From NCBI GenBank assembly GCA_028819075.1, contig JAPPMM010000014.1, positions 1-64,000 on the forward strand: 64,000 nt of DNA, written 5' to 3'. Below the pieces are notes generated by a model that ran no database searches, was not told where the DNA came from, and saw nothing but the letters and a program-made list of their open reading frames with translations. Below are positions 1-8,069 of the stretch, in pieces. How positions within the stretch are numbered: position 1 is the stretch's first letter; each line of letters opens with the position of its first letter. The position numbers and the translations under genes are program-made. The DNA comes from Gammaproteobacteria bacterium. GTDB taxonomy: Bacteria > Gemmatimonadota > Gemmatimonadetes > Longimicrobiales > Gaopeijiaceae.

Positions 1-97
1 TACGTGACTTCTTGCCTTGATTTGCGATACTTCCGTCATGCCAGCCCGGCGCCTCACCGCTCTCGGTGCTCGCGCGGATTCATCCACGGACTGCTAG

Positions 98-1105
98 TCA
101 TCCCCCGACATAGCGGCAGCGGCCCATGCTGCAGCGAACTCCGGTCAGCTCCTGGCTCAACTGCTTGAGCCGCGCGCGTGCGCCGGCATTGTAGGCCTGG
201 TCGTTGCCCCGGGTGGGCCTGAGCCCGCTGAAGTACTGCCCGCTCTCGTAGTCGTCCGAGTCCACCAGTTGCATCACGGCGTCCGCGCCCTCGTCGATGG
301 TCGAGCGCGGCTCCACGCCCGCCCGGCGCACCATTCCGGTGGGCATGTAGGTAGCCGGATGCAGTGAGCCCACCACGATGCCGGTGCCCTCAAGGTCTTC
401 GGCCAGGTCGAGCGTGAACATGACCTGTGCGAGCTTGCTCTGGGCGTAGGCGCGCCCTCCGCTGAAGTCCTTCTCGATCATGACGTCGTCGAAGTCGATG
501 GGCGTCTGGGCCCCCGAGGAGACGTTCACGATGCGCGCCGGCGCGCTGTCCAGCAGCCGCGGCATCAGCATGTGGGTCAGCAGGAAGGTGGAGAGGTAGT
601 TGACCTGGAAGCGATACTCGTGGCCGTCCTCGGTCAGCAGCCTTTCATTCGGCGCCGACCCGAAGCCGGCGTTGTTGATGAGGAGGTCCATGCGGCCGTA
701 GTCGGCGAGCAGCGTCTCCGCGAACCGGCGCACGTCCGCGAGCGAGGCCAGGTCGGCGCGGTAGAAGCGCGCGCTGCCCGGCCCTTCGGTGTTGATGGCG
801 TCCACCACCTCCGCGCCCCGCTCCTCGTTGCGCCCGTGCACGATCACGTGATGACCCCGGGCTCCCAGCCTGAGCGCCAGTTCCCTTCCCAGCCCCGACG
901 TGGATCCGGTCACCAGCGCCACCTGCTGATCGGAAGCAGGGACGGCGGGCGCCTGGGCGAAGGCGTGGCTCGAAGAGCCGGCCCAGACGGCAACGAGCAA
1001 GGGAGCCGCGAGCAGGGGGCAACCGCGCCACGAGGCAGCCTTCACCGGCTCTCTCCCGATTTGAACAGAGCGCCAATGTGCCGACTGCTGCCTGATCCTC
1101 GTCAT
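98..1105 (-). CDS. SDR-family NAD(P)-dependent oxidoreductase
   Basis: Short-chain dehydrogenase/reductase of 335 residues. The cofactor glycine motif TGSTSGLG is at residues 66-73, NNAG at 144-147, and the catalytic Ser (about 196) and Tyr220-x3-Lys224 (YAQSK) are all present, so the enzyme should be active. Its layout resembles the retinol-dehydrogenase/WW-oxidoreductase-like SDRs, but the substrate cannot be told. The first about 55 residues are unusual: a hydrophobic stretch at about 30-50 ending in AFAQA looks like a secretion signal, odd for an NAD(P)-dependent enzyme. The ATG at 1105 has a good AGGAG site; a GTG at 1045 with GGGAGAG upstream is a second possible start that would place the hydrophobic stretch at the N-terminus. 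Confidence 0.85.
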   Translation of the reverse strand: MTRIRQQSAHWRSVQIGREPVKAASWRGCPLLAAPLLVAVWAGSSSHAFAQAPAVPASDQQVALVTGSTSGLGRELALRLGARGHHVIVHGRNEERGAEVVDAINTEGPGSARFYRADLASLADVRRFAETLLADYGRMDLLINNAGFGSAPNERLLTEDGHEYRFQVNYLSTFLLTHMLMPRLLDSAPARIVNVSSGAQTPIDFDDVMIEKDFSGGRAYAQSKLAQVMFTLDLAEDLEGTGIVVGSLHPATYMPTGMVRRAGVEPRSTIDEGADAVMQLVDSDDYESGQYFSGLRPTRGNDQAYNAGARARLKQLSQELTGVRCSMGRCRYVGG

Positions 1106-1275
1106 GACATACTCTCCTTCCCGGGCCGTGTCCTAGACTCGGCAGCAAGTTAGACGCGGCCATCCCGGGGCGACAGAGGCCACGCCCGAGCCAACCCTCC
1201 CCACGGTGCGAAACCGTCCGCAACCCGGCCTCGTACGGGCCGCCGATTCTTCAACAGACAACGGGAGGGGCGGGG

Positions 1276-3954
1276 ATGAAGAGGAGACACGTGGGATACA
1301 TGCTCGGACTGATGGTTGCGCTGGCGGGCCCCGGCGCGGAGATCCGGGCCCAGGAACAGGGATCCGCGCCATCGTCGGGCGGCGCGCCGGTCGTACCCGG
1401 ATGCTGTGACAGCGAGGACGTGCCGATTCTCCCGGCGACTCGGGTCGCCGATGCGGACGTCACGGTGGACGGCGCCATGGAGGAAGCCGCGTGGGCAGCG
1501 GCCGCCGTGGCAACCCGGTTCACCCAGTTCGAGCCCGACGAAGGCCAACCCGCGACGCAGCGCACGGAGGCGCGCGTCCTCTACGGAGCCACTGCGCTGT
1601 TCGTGTTCATGCGTGCGCACGACACCAGTCCCGGCGAGATCGCGAGCCAATTGACGCGGCGCGATCAACAGTCGTATTCGGATCTGCTGGGCGTGGTCAT
1701 CGACTCCTACTTCGACCGCCGCACGGCCTTCCAGTTCGTGGTGAACCCCGCCGGCGTGAAGCAGGACGTCTACAGGTTCGACGACACCGGTGAGGACGCC
1801 GGATGGGACGCGGTCTGGGACGTCGCGACCGCGCGCGACGATGCGGGATGGAGCGCAGAGTTCCGCATCCCCTACTCGCAACTGCGCTTCCGGGACCGGG
1901 AGGAACAGACCTGGGGCATCAACTTCATGCGCCACCTCGCGCGCCGGGAGGAACTCTCGGCGTGGGCGCCCACCACCCGCGCCGACGGCGGCATCGTGTC
2001 GCGCTTCGGGGAGTTGCGCGGGCTGCAAGACCTGGATCCACCCCGGCGGCTGGAGGTCCTTCCGTACTCGCTGGCCAGCCTCAGGCGCGCCCCCGGAGAC
2101 GAGGCCAACCCGTTCTATCGACCGAACGACGCGCTGGGATCGGTCGGCGCCGACCTCAAGTACGGGGTGACTTCCGACATCACCCTCGACGTGACCATCA
2201 ACCCGGACTTCGGGCAGGTTGAAGCAGACCCCGCCCAAGTGAACCTGACCGCGTTCGAGACGTTTTTCCCGGAGCGTCGGCCCTTCTTCGTCGAGGGCGC
2301 GGGCATCTTCAATTTCGGCATCGCGCTGGGAGACGGGGACCAGGCCAACGAGTCGCTGTTCTACTCGCGCAGGATCGGGCGCGCGCCCCAGGGATGGGCC
2401 GATCCGCAGGGGGGATACGCGGACGCCGACGACCAGACCACGATCCTGGGCGCCTGGAAGCTCTCCGGCAAAACGGCGGGCGGATGGTCGATCGGGGCGT
2501 TGCACGCCATGACCTCCGAAGAGCGCGCCGATATCGCGCCGGGGACGGGCAGTTCGTTCCAGCAGCCTGTAGAGCCGTTCTCCAACCATGGGGTCCTGAG
2601 GCTGCAGAAGGACTTCGCGGAGGGCCGTTCGGCCGTGGGATTCATTGGCACCACCGTGAATCGCAACGCGGGAGTCGCCGAGGAGTTGCGGCTGAGGTCC
2701 GCGGCCTACACCGGCGGCGTCGACTTCAGGCACCGCTTCGGGGGCGACGCCTGGCAGCTCGAAGGGCACGTCCTCGGCTCTCACGTGCGGGGTTCGCCGG
2801 ACGCCATCGCCCGAACGCAGCGTTCGCCGGCCCGGTATTTCCAGCGTCCCGATGCGGGACATGTGAACTATGACGCCGAGCGCACCAGCCTGGCGGGAGG
2901 CGCGGCCAACTTCGGCATCATGAAGTTCGCCGGAAGCCCCTGGCGCGTCGGCACCGGATTCCAGACGCGTACGCCCGGCTTCGAGGTCAACGACATGGGC
3001 TACCAGCGCGACGCGGACTATCTCGTGCACTGGGTGTGGGGCGGATATCACAATTCCACGCCCCAGGGCCCCTTCCGCAACTGGTTCGTCAACCTCAACG
3101 CCTGGAACGTCTGGAACTACGATCGGGATCGTGCCGGGACCGGAGGCAACGTCAACGTTAATTTCCAGCTCCGGAACTTCTGGCACGGTTACGCGGGCGT
3201 AAACCAGGAGCTGGGGGCCTGGTCCGCCGGCATGCTGCGGGGCGGGCCGCTCGTCCGAACCGAAGGGCAGACCAACTTTTGGGGGGGATTCGGCAGCGAC
3301 GCCCGCAAGCCAGTCCGGATCAACGTCAACTCCTGGGGCAACGTTCGCCCCGAGAGCGATTCGTGGTCCTTCGGCGTTGCGCCCACGCTACGCGTGCGGC
3401 CATCGGGCAGAGCCACCTTCAACCTCGGCGTCATGGTGAGCCGCAACCTCGACGACCGCCAGTGGGTCCGGCGTATCAATACCGACGCTCCCAACTACCT
3501 CTTCGGGCGCATCAACCAGACCACCGTGGGGCTGACCGCCCGCATGGACTACGCCTTCACGCCCAACCTCTCGCTGCAGGTGTACGCCCAGCCCTTCGTG
3601 GGGTCCGGGAGCTACAGCGAGTTCAAGCGTGTGGCCGACCCGCGCGCGGAGCGCTACGCCGACAGGTTCGAAGCCGTGGAGGTGCTCCCCGAGGACAGCC
3701 GCTATCTGGCCGAACTGGGCGGGAGCCCGGTGTCGTTCGGGAATCCCGATTTCAGCTTCAGGCAGTTCCGGTCCAATACGGTGCTCAGGTGGGAGTACTC
3801 GCCGGGGTCCGTGCTCTACCTCGTCTGGTCGCAGGGCCGCAATCACAGCGCCGGCACCGGGCAGTTCGACTTCGACTCGGACCTCGGTGAACTCTTCGGC
3901 GTCATGCCGGACAACATCTTCATGGTTAAGCTCAGTTACTGGCTGTCGCGGTAG
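1276..3954 (+). CDS. DUF5916 domain outer-membrane protein
   Basis: 892-residue secreted protein. A Sec signal (MKRRHVGYMLGLMVALAGPG) is followed by a CBM9-like beta-sandwich at about 40-220 (motif VDGAMEEAAWAAA near the start) and then a long region rich in alternating aromatic and polar strands ending in a C-terminal Tyr/Trp-type strand, typical of an outer-membrane beta-barrel. This matches the DUF5916 family, common in Bacteroidota and Gemmatimonadota and of unknown function. The start has a strong purine-rich site (gggaggggcgggg) just upstream. It stands alone, divergent from the SDR gene, with no obvious functional partner. Confidence 0.85.
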   Translation: MKRRHVGYMLGLMVALAGPGAEIRAQEQGSAPSSGGAPVVPGCCDSEDVPILPATRVADADVTVDGAMEEAAWAAAAVATRFTQFEPDEGQPATQRTEARVLYGATALFVFMRAHDTSPGEIASQLTRRDQQSYSDLLGVVIDSYFDRRTAFQFVVNPAGVKQDVYRFDDTGEDAGWDAVWDVATARDDAGWSAEFRIPYSQLRFRDREEQTWGINFMRHLARREELSAWAPTTRADGGIVSRFGELRGLQDLDPPRRLEVLPYSLASLRRAPGDEANPFYRPNDALGSVGADLKYGVTSDITLDVTINPDFGQVEADPAQVNLTAFETFFPERRPFFVEGAGIFNFGIALGDGDQANESLFYSRRIGRAPQGWADPQGGYADADDQTTILGAWKLSGKTAGGWSIGALHAMTSEERADIAPGTGSSFQQPVEPFSNHGVLRLQKDFAEGRSAVGFIGTTVNRNAGVAEELRLRSAAYTGGVDFRHRFGGDAWQLEGHVLGSHVRGSPDAIARTQRSPARYFQRPDAGHVNYDAERTSLAGGAANFGIMKFAGSPWRVGTGFQTRTPGFEVNDMGYQRDADYLVHWVWGGYHNSTPQGPFRNWFVNLNAWNVWNYDRDRAGTGGNVNVNFQLRNFWHGYAGVNQELGAWSAGMLRGGPLVRTEGQTNFWGGFGSDARKPVRINVNSWGNVRPESDSWSFGVAPTLRVRPSGRATFNLGVMVSRNLDDRQWVRRINTDAPNYLFGRINQTTVGLTARMDYAFTPNLSLQVYAQPFVGSGSYSEFKRVADPRAERYADRFEAVEVLPEDSRYLAELGGSPVSFGNPDFSFRQFRSNTVLRWEYSPGSVLYLVWSQGRNHSAGTGQFDFDSDLGELFGVMPDNIFMVKLSYWLSR

Positions 3955-4059
3955 CGGGGCGGCCACGAAGCAGGTGGACTCGCGGCCGCGGTACCGGGCG
4001 GCCCGGCGGGGAGGTCGGCGTTGGGCCTCCATCGGGAACTCGAGCAGGATCCGGCGGGC

Positions 4060-4722
4060 ATGTTCTCACGGAAGACGAAGCGGGAACGGTTCGCCGACCG
4101 GCGGGCCAGGATGGTTGCGAGGCAGTTGCGGCGCAGGAACATCCGGGACGAGGACGTGCTCGCGGCCATGGGCGAGGTTCCGCGCGAGCACTTCCTGCCC
4201 CGGGAGCAACGCGCGGCGGCCTACCAGGACCGCGCCCTTCCGTTGACGGGTGGGCAGACGATGTCGCAGCCCTACATGGTGGCCGCGATGACCGAGGCTC
4301 TGGAGCTGTCGCCCGGGCAGCGCGTACTGGAAGTCGGGACCGGCAGCGGCTATCAGACCGCGATTCTCGCGCGTCTCGCCGCGGAGGTCTTTACCATCGA
4401 GCGCCTGCCCGGGATGGCCGCAGGGGCGCGCGGGCTCCTGCGGGACGCAGGATGCGACAATGTGCACGTGCGCGTCGGCGACGGCACGCTGGGCTGGCCG
4501 GAAAAGGCACCCTTCGACGCGATCCTGGTCACGGCCGCGGCGCCGGCCGCCCCGCGCTCCCTGGAAGAACAACTCCGCCCGGACGGCGGGTGCATGGTCA
4601 TTCCGGTCGGGTCGCGTCGGATTCAGCAACTGGTGCGCATCCGGCGAACGCCCGCCGGGACGACCACGGAACGGCTGATGGAGTGCGCGTTCGTGCCCCT
4701 GATGGGAGCGGAGGGCTGGTAG
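4060..4722 (+). CDS. pcm: Protein-L-isoaspartate O-methyltransferase
   Basis: SAM-dependent methyltransferase that repairs isoaspartyl residues in damaged proteins in the cytoplasm. The typical opening (ARQLRRRNIRDEDVLAAM then VPREHFLP) and the SAM motif LEVGTGSGYQTAILA are clear, and the middle carries the family's TVTAAAP-like segment (LVTAAAPAAP). From the ATG at 4060 it is 220 residues, the usual length. A TTG at 4021 in the same frame would add 13 residues and an ATG at 4111 would remove 17; the ATG at 4060 is the most ordinary choice but the ribosome site is weak. It follows the DUF5916 gene by about 100 bp. Confidence 0.9.
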   Translation: MFSRKTKRERFADRRARMVARQLRRRNIRDEDVLAAMGEVPREHFLPREQRAAAYQDRALPLTGGQTMSQPYMVAAMTEALELSPGQRVLEVGTGSGYQTAILARLAAEVFTIERLPGMAAGARGLLRDAGCDNVHVRVGDGTLGWPEKAPFDAILVTAAAPAAPRSLEEQLRPDGGCMVIPVGSRRIQQLVRIRRTPAGTTTERLMECAFVPLMGAEGW

Positions 4723-4810
4723 CGCGGGCGCAGGGGGGCGCGAGCTCGGAGCGCCGGGGTCGACGTCCGCCCAAAGCGAGTCCGGAGGTCGGGCGGGGTG
4801 CGGCTGGCGG

Positions 4811-5572
4811 CTAGGAGCCGGACGCGCGCAGCTTTTCCAGGGCCGCCATCTCCGCCTTTCCCAACTCCCGCCACTCCCCGCGAGCGAGGCCCCGAAACCG
4901 GATGGGACCGAAGCGCACGCGCTCGAGCCGGCGCACCGGGTGGCCGACCGCCCGGCACATCCGCCGCACCTCCCGCTTGCGCCCTTCCGTCAGGACCAGT
5001 TCGAGGACGGCGCACGGCGGATCGCGAGCCAGCACGCGGGCGCGCCTCGCCCGCGCGACGCCGTCCTCCAGCTTCACCCCGGACACCAGACGTCTGAGAG
5101 CGGCGGCCGAGGGAGTTCCGGTGACCCGCGCCCGGTATTCGCGCTCGACGCGGTAGCGGGGATGCGCGAGCAGGTGCGCCACCTCCCCGTCGTTGGTGAA
5201 GAGCAGCAACCCCTCGGTGGCCTGGTCCAGCCGGCCCACATGAATGAGCCCGCGCAGCGATTCGGGCAGCAGATCGTACACGGTGTCGCGGCCCCGGTCG
5301 TCGCGGCGCGTGGTGAGGAATCCCGCCGGCTTGTTCAGCATCACCCAGCGGACCGGTCCCGGCCGCACGCGGGCACCGTCGACGACCACTTCGTCGACTT
5401 CCGGGCGCACGCGCGTTCCGAGCACGGTCGCCGTCCGGCCGTTCACCCGCACCCGTCCCGAAACGATCAGCGCTTCGGCCCGGCGGCGCGAGGCGACGCC
5501 CGCCCGGGCGATGAACTTCTGCAGCCGCTCGCCTCGATCCGGCCCGGTGACGGCGTCCGCTGGCCCGGTCAC
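4811..5572 (-). CDS. rluB: RsuA/RluB-family rRNA pseudouridine synthase
   Basis: 253 residues. An N-terminal S4 RNA-binding domain (ERLQKFIARAGVASRR, about residues 14-75) is followed by the pseudouridine synthase domain with the catalytic-Asp motif GRLDQATEGLLLFTNDG and the family's opening LNKPAGFLTT. It modifies uridine in 23S or 16S rRNA; RluB is the most likely subgroup, and the symbol is tentative. The GTG start overlaps the scpB stop by 4 nt, and scpA-scpB followed by this enzyme is a conserved gene order in many bacteria. Confidence 0.88.
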   Translation of the reverse strand: MTGPADAVTGPDRGERLQKFIARAGVASRRRAEALIVSGRVRVNGRTATVLGTRVRPEVDEVVVDGARVRPGPVRWVMLNKPAGFLTTRRDDRGRDTVYDLLPESLRGLIHVGRLDQATEGLLLFTNDGEVAHLLAHPRYRVEREYRARVTGTPSAAALRRLVSGVKLEDGVARARRARVLARDPPCAVLELVLTEGRKREVRRMCRAVGHPVRRLERVRFGPIRFRGLARGEWRELGKAEMAALEKLRASGS

Positions 5573-6141
5573 TCGGCGGCCGGCTGCTCCTCTGCCGGCT
5601 CGACCTCGAGCGGCCCCGGCTCCCGGAGCACGACCGGGAGCTCCGCCGGTCGCGGCAGCTCGTCGAGCGACTGCAGGCCGAAGTGTTCGAGAAAGTGACC
5701 GGTGGTCCCGTAGAGAAGCGGTCTGCCGATCCCTTCTCCGCGTCCGGTGACTTCGATCAGGTCGCGGTCGACGAGGGTGCGAATCACGCCCGCGCAGTTC
5801 ACCCCGCGGATGTACTCCATCTCGATGCGGCCCACGGGCTGGCGGTAGGCGACGATGGCCAGCGTCTCCAGCGCCGGCCTGGAGAGGCGTGCCGGCCGCG
5901 GTACCGTGTCGAATCGCTCCAGGTAGGGCGCGAACTCCGGGCGGGTCAGCAACTGATGCCCGCCGGCGATCTCCACCAGTTGGAAGGCCCGTTCGCCATC
6001 GTCGTACTCGCGCCCGAGCGCCGCGATGGCCTCGGCGACCACGTCTTCGTCGAGGCTCTCGTCCGCGCGCGCGATCTCCTCCGCGGTCAGCGGGGCATCG
6101 CTCGAGAACAGGATCGCCTCGACCACCTGCGCCGGGTTCAC
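5569..6141 (-). CDS. scpB: Segregation and condensation protein B
   Basis: 190-residue kleisin-interacting subunit of the SMC-ScpAB condensin complex that compacts and segregates chromosomes. Two winged-helix units are recognisable, with the conserved stretch RPALETLAIVAYRQPVGR at about residues 88-105 and IRGVNCAGVIRTL just after. The C-terminal about 30 residues are acidic and variable. The start is the GTG at 6141, overlapping the scpA stop by 4 nt; the open frame extends further upstream but that part is antisense to scpA coding sequence and does not look like protein. Its own stop overlaps the pseudouridine synthase start. Confidence 0.93.
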   Translation of the reverse strand: MNPAQVVEAILFSSDAPLTAEEIARADESLDEDVVAEAIAALGREYDDGERAFQLVEIAGGHQLLTRPEFAPYLERFDTVPRPARLSRPALETLAIVAYRQPVGRIEMEYIRGVNCAGVIRTLVDRDLIEVTGRGEGIGRPLLYGTTGHFLEHFGLQSLDELPRPAELPVVLREPGPLEVEPAEEQPAAE

Positions 6142-6920
6142 GCAGCTTCCCCGCCGGCGTTCTCGGATTCCACCGCCGAGGCAGCCCGCCGATAGAGCCA
6201 GAGCTCGGCGAAGGGCCGGGTCTGGCGCAGGCGCACCTGTCGGCGGCGGGCGAGTTCGAGCCCGGCCAGCAGCGTCATGACCCCGTGCATGCGCGCGCGC
6301 CAGGAGCCGATCAGGCGGGAGAACTCGATGCGCCCGACGGCGCGCAGCCGATCGCGGATCAGGGCGATCTTCTCCTCCATCGACACCAGGCGGGTCTGTA
6401 CGCGGGGGGGGACATGGGGCCGCGGAAGCTCGACTGCGAGCGCGGCTTCCCAAACCTCGTCCCACGTCGTGTCCAGCGGCGTGTCACGGGGCGCGGGGCG
6501 CGGACGCGGCGGCACGTAGCCCTTCGCCCAGCGGCGCATCCTGCGCGCCTCCATGATCTCCAGCCGGGACGAGATCTCGCGTACCTGCTCGTACTCCAGC
6601 AGACGCCGGACCAGCTCGGCGCGGGGATCCTCGTCCTCCTCCTCCCTGCGGTGCGGAAGCAGCAGGCGCGCCTTGATGCCGATCAGGATTGCGGCCATCT
6701 CGACGAACTCCCCGGCGCCCTCGAGTTCCTCCGCCCCGATCCCGCCGACGACCTTCAGGAACTGGTCGGTGATGGTGGCGACGGGGATGTCGAAGATGTC
6801 GATGTCCTGCTGCCGGATGAGGTGCAGCAGCAGGTCCAGTGGCCCCTGGAAGCGCTCCAGCGCGACCACGAACAGCTCCCGGCGCTCTCTCGCGGCGACG
6901 TCGAAGGGTGTCAGAGCCAC
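6138..6920 (-). CDS. scpA: Segregation and condensation protein A
   Basis: 260-residue kleisin that bridges the SMC heads with ScpB. The N-terminal signature FQGPLDLLLHLIRQQDIDIFDIP and the following AGEFVEMAAILIGIKARLLLP helix are characteristic. The start is inferred as the GTG at 6920, giving VALTPFDVAA and overlapping the end of the upstream protease gene by 10 nt; this is the first start in frame before the signature. The C-terminal winged helix (VGRIEFSRLIGSWRARMHG) is present. Co-translated with scpB through a GTGA overlap. Confidence 0.92.
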   Translation of the reverse strand: MALTPFDVAARERRELFVVALERFQGPLDLLLHLIRQQDIDIFDIPVATITDQFLKVVGGIGAEELEGAGEFVEMAAILIGIKARLLLPHRREEEDEDPRAELVRRLLEYEQVREISSRLEIMEARRMRRWAKGYVPPRPRPAPRDTPLDTTWDEVWEAALAVELPRPHVPPRVQTRLVSMEEKIALIRDRLRAVGRIEFSRLIGSWRARMHGVMTLLAGLELARRRQVRLRQTRPFAELWLYRRAASAVESENAGGEAA

Positions 6921-7570
6921 AGGTCGATGAAGTCCTGGGCCGCTCCCATGAAAAAGCGAACCGGTGCCAGGACGATGGAGAAGAACGGACCCGGGAACAG
7001 GAAGAACACGGCGAGGAGGATGAGCATGCCGTAGCGTCCCAGACGACGGTAGGCGACGCCGAGGCGCGTGGGCAGCAGGTGGTAGAGGACGTGAGATCCG
7101 TCGAGGGGCGGGATGGGGACCAGGTTGAAGAACGCGAGCACGAGATTGATCAGGATGCCCAGCTCCGCGATGCGCACCGCCACGTCCATCGCCCCGGCCA
7201 GTGCCCCGCCGCTCACCTGAGCGGTCTTCACCAGCAGGGCGGCGAGCAGGGTGAACCCGACCGCCAGGATCAGGTTGGCGGCGATGCCGGCCAGCGATAC
7301 GCGGATGTCGCCGCCCCGGTAGTTGTGATACTTGCGGGGGTTGACGGGCACCGGCTTCGCCCAGCCGAAGAGGAACCCGGCGTTCATGAAGTAGAGGCCG
7401 AGCGGCACCAGGATCGACCCGATGAGATCGATGTGCGGGAGCGGGTTGAGAGTTATGCGCCCGAGCGTGTAGGCGGTGTCGTCGCCCTCGCGCAGCGCGA
7501 CCCAGGCGTGCGCGACTTCGTGGACGATGATGGATAGGAGCAGGACGGGAATCAGCAGGAGAATGTCCAT
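6911..7570 (-). CDS. Site-2 protease family (M50) membrane metalloprotease
   Basis: 219-residue integral membrane zinc protease. The HExxH motif is at residues 17-21 inside the first hydrophobic helix, and the second zinc-ligand motif NLVPIPPLDG at 149-158 supplies the Asp. About five membrane helices are predicted by eye. It is of the compact YwhC-like group without a PDZ domain, whose substrates are mostly unknown. This gene commonly precedes scpA, as here; its last codons overlap the scpA start. Confidence 0.9.
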   Translation of the reverse strand: MDILLLIPVLLLSIIVHEVAHAWVALREGDDTAYTLGRITLNPLPHIDLIGSILVPLGLYFMNAGFLFGWAKPVPVNPRKYHNYRGGDIRVSLAGIAANLILAVGFTLLAALLVKTAQVSGGALAGAMDVAVRIAELGILINLVLAFFNLVPIPPLDGSHVLYHLLPTRLGVAYRRLGRYGMLILLAVFFLFPGPFFSIVLAPVRFFMGAAQDFIDLWL

Positions 7571-7597
7571 TGCACCCGGAAGCTACCCGCGGGTGCA
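7571..7597. repeat. 7-bp inverted repeat beside protease start
   Basis: TGCACCC at 7571-7577 pairs perfectly with GGGTGCA at 7591-7597, with a 13-nt spacer. It begins immediately upstream of the site-2 protease start codon (7570, minus strand), so it would lie in that gene's leader. It could be a regulatory hairpin or operator; no function can be assigned. Confidence 0.4.
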
Positions 7598-7613
7598 CCC
7601 GACCGCTACCCGG

Positions 7614-7642
7614 TTGATTCCCAAGGCGCATTTGGGTATCCT
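7614..7642 (+). promoter_or_regulatory. Putative sigma70 promoter for rpsT
   Basis: TTGATT at 7614-7619 and TATCCT at 7637-7642 are separated by exactly 17 nt, a good match to a -35/-10 pair. It lies about 40 bp before the rpsT start codon. The spacer itself holds a small CCCAA...TTGGG dyad. Confidence 0.5.
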
Positions 7643-7684
7643 CCGCAGCTTGCAGAAGAAGGACCGCACGATCCGGGGAACAGG

Positions 7685-7939
7685 ATGCCGAACGTCAAGA
7701 GCGCGATAAAGCGGATGAACAAGAGTCGGGAGCAGAACGCCCGCAACCGCGCGAAGCGCTCCCGTCTGCGCACAGCGCTCAAGAAGGTGCGCGAAGCCAC
7801 CGATGCCGAAACCGCCCAGACCTGTTTTCGCGAGGCCCAGGTCCTGCTGGATCGGGCCGCAACGTCCCGCCTGCTGCACCCGAACGCCGTCGCCCGCATG
7901 AAGAGCGCGCTGGCACGTCAGGTGAACTCCCTGGGTTGA
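7685..7939 (+). CDS. rpsT: 30S ribosomal protein S20
   Basis: 84-residue, Lys/Arg-rich, all-helical protein that binds 16S rRNA in the small subunit. The opening MPNVKSAIKRMNKSREQNARN and the later LHPNAVARMKSALARQV match the S20 family over its full length. The ATG is preceded by ggggaacagg. A single-gene unit, with a promoter candidate upstream and a terminator immediately downstream. Confidence 0.97.
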   Translation: MPNVKSAIKRMNKSREQNARNRAKRSRLRTALKKVREATDAETAQTCFREAQVLLDRAATSRLLHPNAVARMKSALARQVNSLG

Positions 7940-7942
7940 GGT

Positions 7943-7960
7943 AAGCCCCCGGGGCTTTCT
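7943..7960 (+). terminator. Putative rho-independent terminator of rpsT
   Basis: AAGCC at 7943-7947 and GGCTT at 7953-7957 flank a C/G-rich loop, and TTTCTT follows. It starts 4 bp after the rpsT stop. The stem is short but very GC-rich. Confidence 0.5.
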
Positions 7961-8069
7961 TGCCCCATCGCCTCCGCGCCCCAAGCTTTCCCGTGCACTT
8001 GTTGTCGGCGCATGGGGCCGCACCACGCCTCCGGCCACCGATGTCGTCGATCCGGCCCGGAGCGCACCC

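Noticed and set aside
1150-3186. 678-codon open frame on the minus strand, opposite the DUF5916 gene
   Set aside because: Repetitive Arg/Gly/Val/Glu text with no fold pattern; it mirrors the plus-strand gene, which has a signal peptide, ribosome site and known family.
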